A stretch of 64,000 bases of DNA from Harmonia axyridis. Lineage: Eukaryota > Arthropoda > Insecta > Coleoptera > Coccinellidae. The stretch lies in NCBI RefSeq assembly GCF_914767665.1, contig NC_059502.1, positions 59,192,031 to 59,256,030 on the forward strand, read 5' to 3'. The stretch's first letter is position 1. Every line of letters starts with the position of its first letter. Below, one piece after another: positions 36,470-48,927 of the stretch. The notes below the pieces were generated by a model. The model was given only the letters and a program-made list of their open reading frames with translations. It did no database searches and was not told where the DNA came from. A program made the position numbers and the translations under genes.

Positions 36470-37090
36470 TGTGTTTTGGTATCGATTGAAACAGTTCGTC
36501 GAAGACTTCGAGGCATTACATTACATTCTCTCCGACTTTTAAGAAGGATTCCATTAACTCAAAATCATATACGACTGCGATTGGAATGGGTCCATGAGTA
36601 CGTGAATTGGAACAATCAATGGAGGTCTGTATGGTTCAGAGATGAGTCGAGATATGGTCCCAAAATCGCTGATCGGTTCATACGTTCAGAGGTGGAAGAG
36701 TTACTGCTTGGGGAGGCATTTATGAATGTGTAAATTTACATAGAGGGAATCATTAAAAATATTATTCCGTTATTTCATGCTTTTATTGGGCCAAATTTAT
36801 TGTTTTTGGACGATAATGCATCACCCCATCTTGCGAGAAATCCAGGGTATTCCGCATTTGACCTTGCCCTTTCGGTCCCAGACCTCAATCCCATTGAACA
36901 CCCTTGGTTTCAGCTGCAAAGAGCTTTAGATTCTCAGCAACCACCACCTCATAAACTCCAAGAACTCAGACGGCTTCCAACGAAACTCTGGAGAGAAATT
37001 GATCAAGACTACTTCAACAATCTTATCGAAAGTATGCAAAGGCGTTGTCAAGCTTTGGTTGATATTCCAGGAGGCATTCTCGTTACTTAA
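36470..37090 (+). pseudogene. Tc1-like transposase relic
   Basis: The plus-strand frame 36476-36733 reads VSIETVRRRLRGITLHSLRL, then HEYVNWNNQWRSVWFRDESRYG, which aligns with the 30015 protein (VSIETIRRRSREVNLGSRR; HINWNDHWRSVLFTDESR). A second frame (36800-37090) has LFLDDNASPHLA, VPDLNPIEHPW and a C-terminal YFNNLIESMQRRCQALVDIP. A frameshift and a missing middle separate them. The frames keep all three catalytic motifs, but the gene is broken and lacks the N-terminal DNA-binding part. Confidence 0.82.
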
Positions 37091-37491
37091 CTTTATTTTT
37101 CCAACTTTCTGAGTGAGCTGATTTTGTACTACCAATAGATACTAAAAATGAATTTTCAACTGAAACTGTGAAACTCATGAAGGAATAGAAGAAAGAATGA
37201 TTCAGATAAGTCAGTAAATATTTAGATCTTTTATATTCAGAAAACTGCTGAAAAAACAATGGAAACTCTTGAAACAGTCTCAAAATCTCTGAACTTTAAC
37301 TTTAATTTTTGTGGAGCAGTGCAGATCTTGCTTTGAGTATCAAGCAAACTCAATTAATTAATTAACTTTCAATTCAGTGTAGCACTAGTGTACTCAGAAT
37401 AAATTACATCAGAATGTCTGTAAAACTGATTCCATGATATTTGGAACAATTCAGTCTAAGGTCGAATATGAAGTTAATTGAGTTTTCACCC

Positions 37492-37731
37492 AAGGTATGG
37501 CATATTGCCGAAATTGTCATCAAAAATCTTATCTAACGATGCAATAATATACGGGGTGTGTCATTTGAAATAAGGAAGTACTCTGTTTTCGGTATAACCG
37601 AGAGATTTAGCAATCTGAAAATATTTTAGGGAGAAATATCATTGCCTCATAATAAGTAAATTTTCAGCTCAAGATTATGACTAGTTTTTCATAAACGTTT
37701 AATAGGCCATACCGGTGAATCACCCTGTATA
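37492..37731. repeat. Shared repeat ending CACCCTGTATA, copy 1
   Basis: This segment is homologous along its length to 51107-51355, from AAGGTATG to GGTGAATCACCCTGTATA. Inside it, TATACGGGGTGTG (about 37552) faces CACCCTGTATA, so a 180-bp MITE with TATACrGGGTG ends may be embedded in a larger repeat. Confidence 0.6.
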
Positions 37732-38570
37732 CTACATAAGTATTCAATCGATTTATCTGATCTAAAAATATTTGAAATCGAAATCACAAATCTTATTGTA
37801 GATTTTTGATTAATTTATTACATTTTTGACTAAGTATTTTCTCTTTTCGTATGTGTGTATTACATTGATTTTGGAAATAAAGTCTATGTTATGTTATTTG
37901 TTTTGATTAATTATTTGTCTGACTGTTGTACAAGTTGTGAAGTTTGCAGCACTTTGTTTCAAATCATAGAAAAATGACACCTCCACATTCAAGACCAAAG
38001 GTCCAGGAACATCAAGTTATCGTAGGAGAATGCGTTAATGCCTTGAATGGGCGAATTTCAGATTGATTAATAATACTAGGGCTAAAATCGGAGCTCTACA
38101 TATCGCCCGGATCGGGCTAATAAGAAATTGTTACTCACCTCGCTCCGGAAACTGATGGATTCCGGGCCCTGCTACAAGAAAGCACATTAATACTGAATCG
38201 ACTCCTCTCCAGCAGTGAATAGCGTGCCTGGATATTTGTTACACGGTTATCGGGAAACTCGGATAATATATGGATGTTGAAATTGATGAAAAGGTATCAA
38301 TCCGAGCGGCTACAGCGTCGGTTTTCACCCTGCTCAACGGCGAAAGTGAGTATTTCAACCGGTGAGAAATTCACGTCCTTTGTAGGTTTTCGTCGGAAAT
38401 GGGAAGTGTGTTATTTTTCTATATAACGTGACGCGAACCGGAATCGGAGACGATCCCAGGATATGGAGAGATTTTTCACATTCTCAACTATTCTCCTGTT
38501 GAAAGCTGCTGTTCACGATATTCACTCACATAAGCTTGGTTTATTTGGTGTCTGGAAAATATTTTATTTT
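37732..38570. other. Non-coding stretch with a GC-richer island
   Basis: The segment 38090-38470 is distinctly less AT-rich (GATATTCCGGGCCCTGC-like words, CGGAATCGGAGACGATCCC) and shows no repeat or protein homology that I recognise. It is a candidate conserved regulatory element. I see no exon signals that would make it a gene. Confidence 0.3.
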
Positions 38571-38577
38571 ATTTATT

Positions 38578-39945
38578 TATTAGGTGTACAAGTTTGCTTC
38601 CGCCGTTTTGCAATAGATGGCTAGATGATCGTAGATGTCATACATAAGATTAGTTATTTGTTTACATAACGCTTTCGAAATATAAGTCGTATTGTGTCTG
38701 CATCATTAAGTTATTCTCGATTAAACATGTCAGCTTACGAGCCAAATTCTCGTCATTTGCGGGAGGTTTTGATTTTCTCCTTCAATATTAAGAAATCTGC
38801 GGCTGAGGACCATCGAATGCTCTCGAGTTCCTAAGGTGAGGTCGCTATTAGTGAAAAAACGTGCCTAAATTGATTTCAACGCTTCAGGAATGGTGTTTTT
38901 GACGTCGAAGACCAGCATGGCGGTAGAAAAGACGAGGTTTTCGAAGATGCAGAATTAGATGTAGGTATTACTTGATCAAGACTCGTGTCAAATGCAACAA
39001 AAATTGGCAGTATCATGGGGAAAGACGCAAAAAACTATTTCATATCGCCTTCTATTCTGAGGAATCAACATTCTGATTGAAGAATTGAATGGAAAAATAA
39101 TCCAGGATCCGCTCCAAATAGTGAATATAAAATTCGGTATCGTTTAGCAAAGCGAACGCAAACGAGCCTAATGAGTGCATGTGTTTTTTTCAACTTCAAT
39201 AACGCGTAAAAAGGACTATGAGAGAATTCCGCGACCTCTGGATATTTATTAGTATAATGCATAATGCGTCAGCTCTGATGGTTTTTTATGTTAATTATAT
39301 TTGTCGGTATTCCTTCCTGTTGTTGATGACCGAATCGAATATCATTCGATACTATGAATGCTACACAAGTAATTTTTGTTGATCAAACTTTATGTTGCAC
39401 TTGACTTTCAGCGCACTAAGCGACTGCCTAACCTGCCTCCCCACTAGCGACGGCCCTGCTGAAAGTTATTTGAATGATTTAGAAACAAGGAAATTGGGTG
39501 CCATAGGATTTAAAGCCGTGTGATGTTGAACGGCTGCATCACATAGTGACTGGAGACGAAAAATGGGTTCACTACGATAATCCTAAGTGCAGAAAATCAT
39601 GACGGTATCCCGGCCATGCTTCCACGTCGACGGCCAAACCGAATATTCACGGTTCCAAGGTCATGCTCAGTATTTGGGGGGACCAGCTCGGCGTAGTGTA
39701 TTATGAGTTTTTAAAACCGACTGAAACAATCATTGGCGATCGTTATCAAACGCAATCAATGCGTTTGAGCCAAGCATTGAAAGACAAACGGCCGCAATAC
39801 AACGAGAGACATGATAAAGTGATTTTACAGCATGAACCTGCTCGACCCCATGTGGCGAAAATTGTCAAGACATACTTGGAAACGTGGAAATGGAAAGCCC
39901 AATTACAGGTGTACATAACTATATCATCTGATAAAATTATACAAT
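38578..39945 (+). pseudogene. mariner element, copy 1, with an internal insertion
   Basis: The left end reads TTAGGTGTACAAGTTTGC. The coding region starts at the ATG at 38728 (MSAYEPNSRHLREVLIF) and has stops at the equivalent of SNTYGEVA, plus frameshifts. At about 39053 it is interrupted by roughly 405 bp of unrelated DNA (39053-39460). It then resumes with QKQGNWVP-type sequence and GDEKWVHYDN (first catalytic aspartate), SIWGDQLGVVYYEFLKPTET, and LQHEPARPHVA where the second catalytic aspartate should be (E replaces D). The C-terminal catalytic part is missing. This copy is dead. Confidence 0.82.
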
Positions 39946-40896
39946 AAAAAAATAAAAATGATAATCCTTGTACAAAAATATGAAAAATAGAATTTAATTT
40001 CGAAGTGCACTCAACAATAAGTACCTAAATCGATATATTTGCTAGTGTGCATTTTTGATGTCTGCTCAAATTAAACTTAGGCAACCAATCACAAAACCTT
40101 CACAAAAGTTTTTGTAGTACGAAATCTGATCTCTGTAACGCCATCTAGTGTAACCCGATCGGACTTATACTACGCAAGATACAGTTAAAAAAGCTATCTA
40201 TTAGAAAAACATTGAAATTTTTTTACTAAACCTAATATAAGCAGCTGCACTTTTCATCTTTTGACATTTGAGAAGTAAAAACTACAGTGAATGGAATGCG
40301 CTACCGAGCTGTGCTTTTTGTTTTTTTATGTCCGGATTTGGAAGTTATTGATATGGACGTTAATTCTCAACAAGATTGCGTTACGTTCCACATAAGCAAC
40401 AATACAATCGCAATTTTACAAGAAAAGTTCCCTAGCCGTGTAATTGTTCTGAGAGATGATCACAATTGGCCACTAAGAACTAAGAAGTTTGCGAATCAAT
40501 CTTGAAAAATTTCATGACAGTACTGCAAGCGCTGATTTCGTTTTCCATCGTTAATGCCATACTTTCATTTTCACAATGAAATATTTTTGTAGGCTTGGTT
40601 AATCGATCGTCTAGAGGAATGATTCGATTACCTGGCCTTTCGTCTTCTTCTTCGTTACTTTGTCGGATTTGAAATAATTAAACTATTTTCAATTATTCAC
40701 ATCTATTTACAAAGCCACACTCATTCAGTACAAACTCAGTAATGAGAAGATCCTAATTACGTCTTAATTACAAGTTTCTCACTACGGTACTGAATTTCGT
40801 CTTTAACTCGTTTGTTGATTATTCGAAACGTCTTCGTTTATCACGTCTTCGTCGTACTTCAAGTTTTCGGTCGTCTCGTCTCTAACTTGTCTTAAT
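39946..40896. other. Non-coding stretch, nothing recognised
   Basis: A frame at 40287-40505 has no domain. Otherwise the sequence is AT-rich with CGTCTTCGT-like words rising toward 40850, where a repetitive purine/pyrimidine tract starts. Confidence 0.35.
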
Positions 40897-41382
40897 TTAG
40901 TCCGCGAACCGTCTTTTCGTCTTACGTCTCAAGTTGACCGACCGAACTTGACTCGTCTTCGGCTTAAGTTGAACTGTACCCGTCTTCGGCTTAATTTGAA
41001 CTGTACTCTCTGCCGATTGGAACTTACCCTGTCTCGAATATCGACCTCCCTTCTTTCGGCTTGACCACACCCAATAAGAATTTAGCCGTACCGCCCACAA
41101 AGATCTTTGCAGATTCCTGGAAATCGAATATTCTCGAAGGACAAGTACCTGATACACAGATGTAACACATCTGGTACAACTGTCTTGTTCTCGAACTTTT
41201 CCAACCCCAGTAAATCTCTTAAGTTTTACAACCGACATGACACATCTTCGACACCCCGAAGAATTACACATCCTTTTTACATTATATGTACAATAGCAAT
41301 TCGTTCCCTGTAAATTCATTAAAACTGTCATGCCCTCGAAACTCGAAGAAACTAATAGGTCTCCAAGCATCCGGTTGACCAT
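40897..41382 (-). CDS. Hypothetical 161-residue frame, cysteine-rich then basic repeats
   Basis: This minus-strand frame is longer than most chance frames here. Its first half has clustered cysteines (NCYCTYNVKRMCNSSGCRRC, later CTRC). The second half is basic with two near repeats, STVQIKPKTG and GTVQLKPKTS, encoded by a 27-bp tandem duplication. The purine-rich strand (GACGAAAAGACG, GACGAGACGAC) continues past the stop to about 40650. I do not recognise a family. It may be a retroelement LTR or leader region and not a gene. Confidence that it is a real coding gene is low. Confidence 0.2.
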   Translation of the reverse strand: MVNRMLGDLLVSSSFEGMTVLMNLQGTNCYCTYNVKRMCNSSGCRRCVMSVVKLKRFTGVGKVREQDSCTRCVTSVYQVLVLREYSISRNLQRSLWAVRLNSYWVWSSRKKGGRYSRQGKFQSAESTVQIKPKTGTVQLKPKTSQVRSVNLRRKTKRRFAD

Positions 41383-43390
41383 CGCAATTATTGACAGGGA
41401 ACAATAACTGGATCCTACATTTATGCGTTTATTTCGCTTGAAATATACTCGTTTTTTTCAATATCAAAATGAAACTTCTCTTTGGAAAACCATTTTGAAT
41501 GTATCAAAAGCGGTTACTATTTCCGATCGAAGACAATTATTGTATTATCTGAGATCGGTGTGTACTGATGCTTATTCATAGTTTTTGTGTGATCATATTT
41601 TTTTACTTGATTTGAATTTACCAATTCCCATCTGAAGAATCGGTACAGGCTTGGTGGTATGAACTAAACTTTATACCATTTTTCATTTTTTTGTTCACAC
41701 CTTTTTTTAACCTCCTCGTTGTCCAGGTATCATATACAGCGTGAGTCAGAAATTTGTACCGAGCTTTCTGGGGTGATAGTACATTGAAAAATAAGTATAG
41801 TTTGAAGAATAAAGTTAAGGTCCACAATGCATATTAACGGAGATATCCTCCGATGAATGCCACCTGATTGAAGTTTCGTGCATAAATGTATGTTGTTAAA
41901 ATACATTTCTTTATTTTACTTCTGCATTTCTGATATTGTTATAAAGGGTTTTCAGGGGGTGAATCATTATTTTTTTCGGGAAATTCGCAATTTGAATGGT
42001 TGTTGCTATGGAAATGTATATGTCCATAACAATCATTTCGGAGCCTAGACTTCAAAGTCCTTACTTTGCTACCTAGGCAGAGAAAGTAAAACTTTGCTGA
42101 TTGATACGTGTCTGCAAAATTAATATTGGCTGTCAATCGAAGAAGAAATATTTGGATCGGTCGTAAATCGACGAGTGACGATAACATGAATACTTAAAAA
42201 CCATTCGTATCCGTTCACAATCTATCCGGCTTATAACACAAAACAGACCCTTTTCATTTTCCTCTTTTCCTATACCGATCCGTTTTCTCATATCCTTCCT
42301 CCACGCCAGAAAGAATTCGAAATGGAACTTGACATGAAAAATTAATATCAGGAAATCCCAATTCGCACTCGATCTTCGAAAATACCTCTCACGCTTTTCG
42401 AATTGCTTCATTGTCATTTGCCGAACACACACACACACACTGCCAGAAGCTGTAAAGCGTGTTCTTTTCGGCCCAGAGTCGATATTCTGTAAGGGCCGCG
42501 CTCTCCGGTGTACTCCTACGGAGCGGACGTGAGGTTGCCGGGGAAACGAGGCCCAATCTACATAGATCCAGTTCTTGAAGTCACCATGACTATGTGGTCG
42601 GAAACGAGAAAAGAAGGAAAATGAAAAAATTATTCAGTACAAATATCGTTGGTTTTTTTTTGGCGCGATGTATAAGATTGAAATTGATTTCGAACTGTTT
42701 CAGATTTGGTAAATAAAGAAAAATCTTTTAGAAAACGACAATTCCGGCAAGGCTTAAGGAATTATTGAACTGAGAAAACTTCGCCAATGAGATTTTTTAA
42801 TACTTTATGTGCAAGGATTTAGCTTCTTCTCATTACGCCCCATATTGGACATCATTTTCAACTAAAACTTCTATTTCTGAGGGATGGCATACTCTTTGAA
42901 TAACATTAGCTGCCTTCACAGCATTTATGAAATAAAGGGTTTTTCAATATTAGGTTTTATTTTGGCTATTTCCCTCGTCCTAATTCCCATACAATCAGAA
43001 ACTCGCTATTTGGAAATACAAAAGGTTTATAGGTGGAAAAACTGTGGGACAGCACCTGTTAGCAGTTTTTTTAGAATTTAGAACTTGACAGCTGTTGTAA
43101 CCAAAAATTACAATAACATTTATCAATGCCTACATAAACACATTGTCAAAAGGTATCTCAAGAAATAAACAATCTATGTTCTGGAAATGAGATGAATTTT
43201 TTTCTTTATTTCAACTGCATATATTTCATGGAAAATCTTTGTTTTCAGGATGAGACAAAATAGGAAAAATGAAAAAAATCGGAATTTATCGATTATTTAT
43301 GTTTGATTGACTATAGTTATTCCAAAACAGAATCCAAATTCAATAGTCCGAATTACCACCTCTTCTTTCAATCAACTGCCCAATACGCCA
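41383..43390. other. Non-coding stretch with a GC-richer island
   Basis: TATACAGCGTGAGTCAGAAA (about 41731) looks like a lone terminus of the TACAGGGTG group. The segment 42440-42600 is GC-rich (CTCCTACGGAGCGGACGTGAGG, 42508 on) and unique. Short frames at 42133-42438 (minus) and 42884-43081 (plus) have no domain. Confidence 0.3.
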
Positions 43391-44100
43391 GGGCATCCCA
43401 CGAATCAAGTCATTAATGAAATTTTCAGGCAAATCGTACAATTCTTCCTAAAGGGCTTAATCAATCCTTGAAAAGTTGGAGGTGGCTTTTGGCGATTGGC
43501 TGTTGCTCTCCCTAAGTAATTCAATACATGTCTGGTGAATCTGCCGGCCAGTTCATTCTCTGGATATTGTGCTCTTGAAGAATGTTTTGAATCCTTCGTG
43601 TGCAGTGTGGTGAGGCGTTAATATCCAAATATGTTTTCTACATAGATGGCACCAGTCATCTTTCGTTCAACGATAATATGGGGGTATGGTGACCGAAAAT
43701 TATACCACCCACCACATTATTCATCCGCCTTGAAAAGGCACAAATTCTCAGATGAAATTGAGTCGCTCTATTCTTCCTGGACCTCTCCATACACTTTCTC
43801 ATCGACTATCACTTTGTAAAACGAATAGTGACTCGTCCGAAAGAAGTACGTTGCACCAATGTGGTAAAATCTAGTCTTGGTGGTGTTCTGCATGTTGCCG
43901 AGGGGTAGCTCAATGTCCAGGTGATAGCCGAGGTACTCTTCAAGGTCTTCTTGCCCTTAAATTTGAGGAATGCAACTGTCACCTTATGGTACTGACTAAT
44001 GACTTCGAAGGACTATTACAGATATCGTTCGATTCCTTAGAGTAAAATTTGCAATATAAAGGTCTTCTCTTGCAGATGTTACTCTAGATGTCCCCGGCAT
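43391..44100 (-). pseudogene. Decayed Tc1-like transposase, copy 2
   Basis: This is nucleotide-level homologous to 8530-9345 in the same orientation. Shared words include AATCAAGTCATTAATGAAAT, TTTTGGCGATTG and CTCATTCTCTGGATATTGTG. No long frame remains, and homology stops abruptly near 44100. It is more decayed than its relative at 8530. Confidence 0.65.
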
Positions 44101-46634
44101 TCTCCGATATTATTGAAAATATCGAGGAAACCATCAACATTAAGTGTGCGTTTTACAGTTCAATATCACGACAAAAATCCCAGAGAATTTTAATTCAATC
44201 CATGGAGCAGTATTTCTGTTTCATTCGATCCAATTTTCAAAAACTTAAAGGATCACGCATTCTTACCATGTAAGGATATCAAAAATAATTTTCAAATTTT
44301 GCAAATTTTTTCAATTTAGCGCTTGATTATCCAAAAAGCCTCCAAAAGCTATTTTTTATCAACTTTTCAAATTGATGTAAAGAACGAAAAAAAATGTTTT
44401 CCGAAAATACCATAGCTACTTCTTGTAGAGAATTCATGCAAGATTTCAAAACATCCCCTAAATTTTATGTACAATCATTGATTGATGAGATATTGATGGT
44501 TAAAGACAAAAAGGTCCTTTTCAATTCAAAGTTCGATATTTCAGTGAGAAGTGCTCGTATCGAAATGTTGAAAAAAGGATATAGAAGCTGAATGAACAAT
44601 GGAAAAAAAATTTCCAAATTTGTAGGCCAAGAATAAAAACTGTAAAAATTTCGCCGAAATCTTAGATACTGTATTCATTAGTATTGAGCGGTACACGTTG
44701 CTTGAAAAATTATTTCATCATGAGATCTCTAAACTATACCTAAACTTCAAGCTTCAAAAAGTTTTTTTTCAAATTGAGATATCACCATTGTTATCGAAAA
44801 TACAGCCATTTGAAAGACCGCTAAAACTATCGAATTTTATTTTGATCCTTTAATTTATTCCACCAGTATATATTATTGAAATTGACTTAGCGTCATTATA
44901 ATATTATTAATGGAAATTCTCACAAAATATGAGAACGAAGACATAAGAGGGATCGGCAGACTATCTCGTTCTTGAAACTAAAATCGGCATTTGGCATTCT
45001 ATGTAAATGCTGTTCAGACTTAGCAATATTATTCCGTCGAATTAGAAATCGCAATGTGCAGAATTTATGGAGGCAGATTCGACATCAGGAGTATTTATTA
45101 CTCCATCTGTATTCTGTATTATACTCTGATATTCAAATTAACGTTGTGAAAAGAAAGGGAGTTGTCGACAGCAGGGAAGTATTTACATTGGGTAGTTTAA
45201 TATCATCACACCGCCTCTGCTGAAGCAGAGAGCGTAGACCCACTCGAAGAATTCGGAGATCATTTTCTTATCGATTTCCGTTCATTCCTTGTACCTACTT
45301 TTCAACGGATGTGAAGATTTTATTCATTCTGGATCTTGTGATGCTTGTCTTTTTTTGGGTGAAATATGTTGTTTTATTTTCGTGAAGATTTTCGAAATTG
45401 TAGAAAGACAGTCAACCAATGGGAATTGGGGAAATTGGAAAGTATAAGCATTTCACTTTTTCAGAAAACTAATTTCTTGACCAGAGGAAACAAATATGTC
45501 GATTTTCTCTAACGTTAACAATATAGACTCATTCACTTATAGATAACATGCTCATGTCAGGGAAGCTATCCACTCATTAATAAAGTCAAAATGCTTTACA
45601 TTTTATTAGATAGTGATATTACTAGTTAGTGATATTATTTCAGTAAAATTTCAGTAGAATCTGTTGCCTGTGTGAAAATATTGTCATTCTAAAACGTATT
45701 GAATGAAACATTGTATCAAATACAATAATGTTATATATTTTGATTTTGAGTTAGGTAGATTATTATTTAAAGAAATTATATGGAAAGCCCATAAAAAGCA
45801 GAGGTTGTAAGAGAAAAAATATGTCATTTCGTTTTGAACTGAGCAGTCACGAGTTGGTATTTCCTCTTAAGGAAATACATGGCATCAAAAGTTTCATTCA
45901 TTCTATTGATTTTTTTTCTACCCTTTTTATCTGCTCGGCTTTCTCAGCCAACGACACAATGAACATTTCATTTCCTATGAGAATCTTTCAAATTTATTAA
46001 CCATCTGCAGACATGTTATAGCACTACAACTTTTAAACCATAGGAGATAGACAAAATCTGATACCCCATTCTCGTTCTCTTTTTCTAAGAAACTAACAAG
46101 TGTAGTATTCAATTTTAGTCACCTTCTCTCGTTTTTGAGTTTCAAGCAGAAATTGGAAAATTATGTCTCCGCTAATACTGATGATAGACCTCTGAAATTT
46201 TACAGGCACTTTCATATGTAGAATACGGTAATGTTTTTTTTTTATTAGCATGATTTTTAACTAAGAAGCTATGAACCAAAATTATGTTTTTTTTAATGCA
46301 TTTCTGTGCCATTTTTTGAAAGCATAATTTTTTCAAAGATATATTACATCGTATCGATATAAAAAATACAAAATGGTCAAAACCTTTTTTTATCTGAGAG
46401 TTTTAATATTTCTATGGTTTTAACTGTTGATGAGATATGCTCAATCTGCTGCCTCTTAAAATATGGCTAATAAATCACCCTGTATATAGAAACCTAATAT
46501 CACACTGCAACATGTCATATTTAGCGGTTGATCAACAGAGCCCACGATCGTTATAGTGTTTTAGTTATTGATATCCCTGATAAAATGTGCTTTATAACTG
46601 CAAATTATTTGGAGCTATCCCGAAATCTAGATAT
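44101..46634. other. Non-coding stretch with repeat-like segments
   Basis: The segments 44300-44830 and 46130-46490 have the A/T-homopolymer-rich texture of MITE interiors. The second ends ATCACCCTGTATATAG (46478-46493), a TACAGGGTG-type terminus without a visible partner. Frames at 44088-44273, 44394-44591 and 44972-45223 are featureless. Confidence 0.35.
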
Positions 46635-46863
46635 AACGAGCGTTCCTTAAAATTGGTGGTCAAGAGTGCTGTGGAGAAATTCGAGTTATTTTTCTGTGAC
46701 TACAAGTAGCGTTCAGCTTGTACCATATCACTAACATTTGTTTACATACATCGAATCCGAAAACTATAAATATGGTACAAGCTAAGCGCTACTTGTAATC
46801 ACAGAAAATCAACCCTAATTTCTCCACAGCACTCTTGACCATGAATTTTAATGAACGCTCATT
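46635..46863. mobile_element. Hairpin MITE, about 229 bp, arms of about 95 bp
   Basis: The left arm (46635 to about 46730), beginning AACGAGCGTTCCTTAAAATT, pairs with the right arm (about 46778-46863), ending AATTTTAATGAACGCTCATT. They match at most positions, including the words GTCAAGAGTGCTGTGGAGAA and GCTTGTACCATAT. TA lies at both borders. The short loop contains no coding sequence. Confidence 0.75.
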
Positions 46864-46989
46864 AGTTTGAAAACCATTCTGAAAGTCATATAAGTTATTC
46901 AAAGGGACGTTAGTACTCAATTGATCCATTTTTGAAAATAGCATAATCTACATAGACCCACTTATCGATATAGTTAATGTATTTCCGTT

Positions 46990-48078
46990 TCCCAATAATT
47001 ATTCACAATGTGTGGAGTGCCCCAGGGATCCATTCTGGGTCCTTTACTATTCCTGCAATATATAAATGACTTACCATCAAATGTACAATCAGACGGTACG
47101 GTTCTCTTTGTGGATGACACTTCGTTTCTCGTTATTGGTGCTAATGAAAATGAACTTCAGGAAAGATCACAGCTGGCCCTGAAGCAAGCCGAAATTTGGT
47201 TCCATGCGAATAAATTCAGAATGAATACAGAGAAAACACAATATCTTACCTTTGATGTCCGCCCGAAAACAGTTACTTCATTGAAATTCTTGGGTGTGCA
47301 TCTGCAACCAAATTTAAAGTTTTGGCTTCATACAGAAGATCTAATTAGGAAATAATCGGTGGCAACATACACAATTAGAAGATCTAAGCAGATTGCAGGA
47401 AAACAAGCAGCACGACTTGCATATTTTGGATACTTCCATAGTCGCATCAGCTATGGACTATTGTTCTAGGGTGGAGGACCGGAAGGACACAGGATATTCA
47501 TCAAACAAAAAAATGCCGTGTGTATAATATGTGGACTCAAGAGCACAGAAAGCTGCAGAAGTAACTTCCAACAAGAAAATATCCTCACACTTACCTCGTT
47601 GTACATACTTACCTGTATTCTGTATATCTATAGCAACAAGGATAAACTGGCAAGAAATAATGAATACCATGGTTATACAACAAGATATGCGAGAAATCTC
47701 TTAACTCCATATCATAGGGTGGCGGCGGCTCAGTTAAGCATAAATCATGACGCAATAAATATCTACAATAGTATTCCTGCAAACTTGAAAGAGATGAACA
47801 AAAAAAGACTAAAGCAAGAGCTGAAAAAGGTAATATACAAAAAAGCATACTACACAATTGACGAGTACTGGACAGATCATCTTAGTTAGATAGTTTGTCT
47901 CCAAATTTTGAAGTGTCATATACCTAAGTGTTAAATTAATATTGATGTATTGATTTTTTTAGATTGTAACTACCTATTTTATTCCTTGATAGATATTGTT
48001 GACTCCCCACGTAAAATTTTGGTGGGTTAAAATTATTCACAATGTACTTATTTTCCTGTGAATAAATTTATTATTATA
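46990..48078 (+). pseudogene. LINE (family A), 3' half with RT active site
   Basis: The frame 47008-47355 has MCGVPQGSILGPLLFLQYIN (RT motif B), TVLFVDDTSFLVIG (active site F-V-D-D) and SLKFLGVHLQPNLKF. A stop follows at 47353, and a second in-frame stop follows near ISYGLLF. The frame 47518-47889 then gives the C-terminus (YNSIPANLKEMNKKRLKQEL, then DEYWTDHLS). The 3' end at about 48056-48078 is GTGAATAAATTTATTATTAT, the tail also seen at 31231 and 57608. It is 5'-truncated upstream of motif B. The best-preserved family-A copy here, but still interrupted. Confidence 0.85.
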
Positions 48079-48630
48079 TCATGAACCACCTCATGTAAAC
48101 ATATAAAATACTCTCCATACCGCACTGAATAAATCTCAAATGCTAATTCCAGACTGAAAATTAATTTTATGAAATCCGAGTAGGCGCAAGTTATAAGAAC
48201 AAAAACCCCTCATTATTCTTTCTATGTAGGGGACTTGGTACCACTTACAATACGTGCCATTAGCTCATTCATATTTTCACTTCCAGCCTTCGGAAATCAA
48301 TTTCGCAAGTCACGTACATAAACACCACATCATCGGAGAGCCGAACCCAAAACCGCCGTTCTCGTCGCCTGGCATCCAATTAGCCCTTTGTTTACCATCC
48401 TGACAACAGATCGGGAGATCGTTAGCCGAAGTGGTCAATCCTGTAGGCCCTCCACCCATTTTATAGGCTGTAGGCATTTTGGTCGGTGGACCAAAATATC
48501 GATCTCTCAGGTGTTCATTCAACAGGATAATGATCACATTTTATGGCTGGTGCTGGGTCTAATAATAATGGCCGATATTTGGTATCGATATGTAGAATAG
48601 GTGGTAACCTATTCAAGATCGATTTGATCT
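48079..48630. other. Non-coding stretch with a GC-richer island
   Basis: The segment 48280-48500 is unique and less AT-rich (GGAGAGCCGAACCCAAAACC, GATCGGGAGATCG). Frames on both strands across it (48310-48537 and 48388-48600) have no domain. It may be regulatory. Confidence 0.3.
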
Positions 48631-48631
48631 A

Positions 48632-48850
48632 CATAATAGAATATAATAGAATAGAATAGAATAGAATATAATAGAATACAATAGAATAGAATATAATAGA
48701 ATATAATAGAATAGAAAAGAATAGAAAAGAACAGAACATAACAGAATAGAATAGAACAGAATAGAATAGAATAAGATACCATACAAAACAATACGATACA
48801 AGACAATACAATAGAATAAAATGGAATAGTAAAGAACAGAATAGAATATA
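48632..48850. repeat. AATAG pentanucleotide array
   Basis: About 220 bp consists of AATAG with variants AATAT, AAAAG and AACAG. The repeat lacks stop codons in some minus-strand frames, which makes spurious Ile/Leu/Phe/Tyr/Ser-rich reading frames. Confidence 0.93.
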
Positions 48851-48927
48851 ATACTCTGATTTTGATACACATTTTTAGGTAGATATTCCTAGACTGGTTG
48901 CGTAGTTGCCCCAATGCAAGAACTAAC

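Noticed and set aside
39053..39460. hAT element inserted in mariner copy 1
   Set aside because: The right edge (CTAGCGACGGCCCTG) looks hAT-like, but there is no matching left TIR and no 8-bp TSD, so only an unidentified insertion can be claimed.
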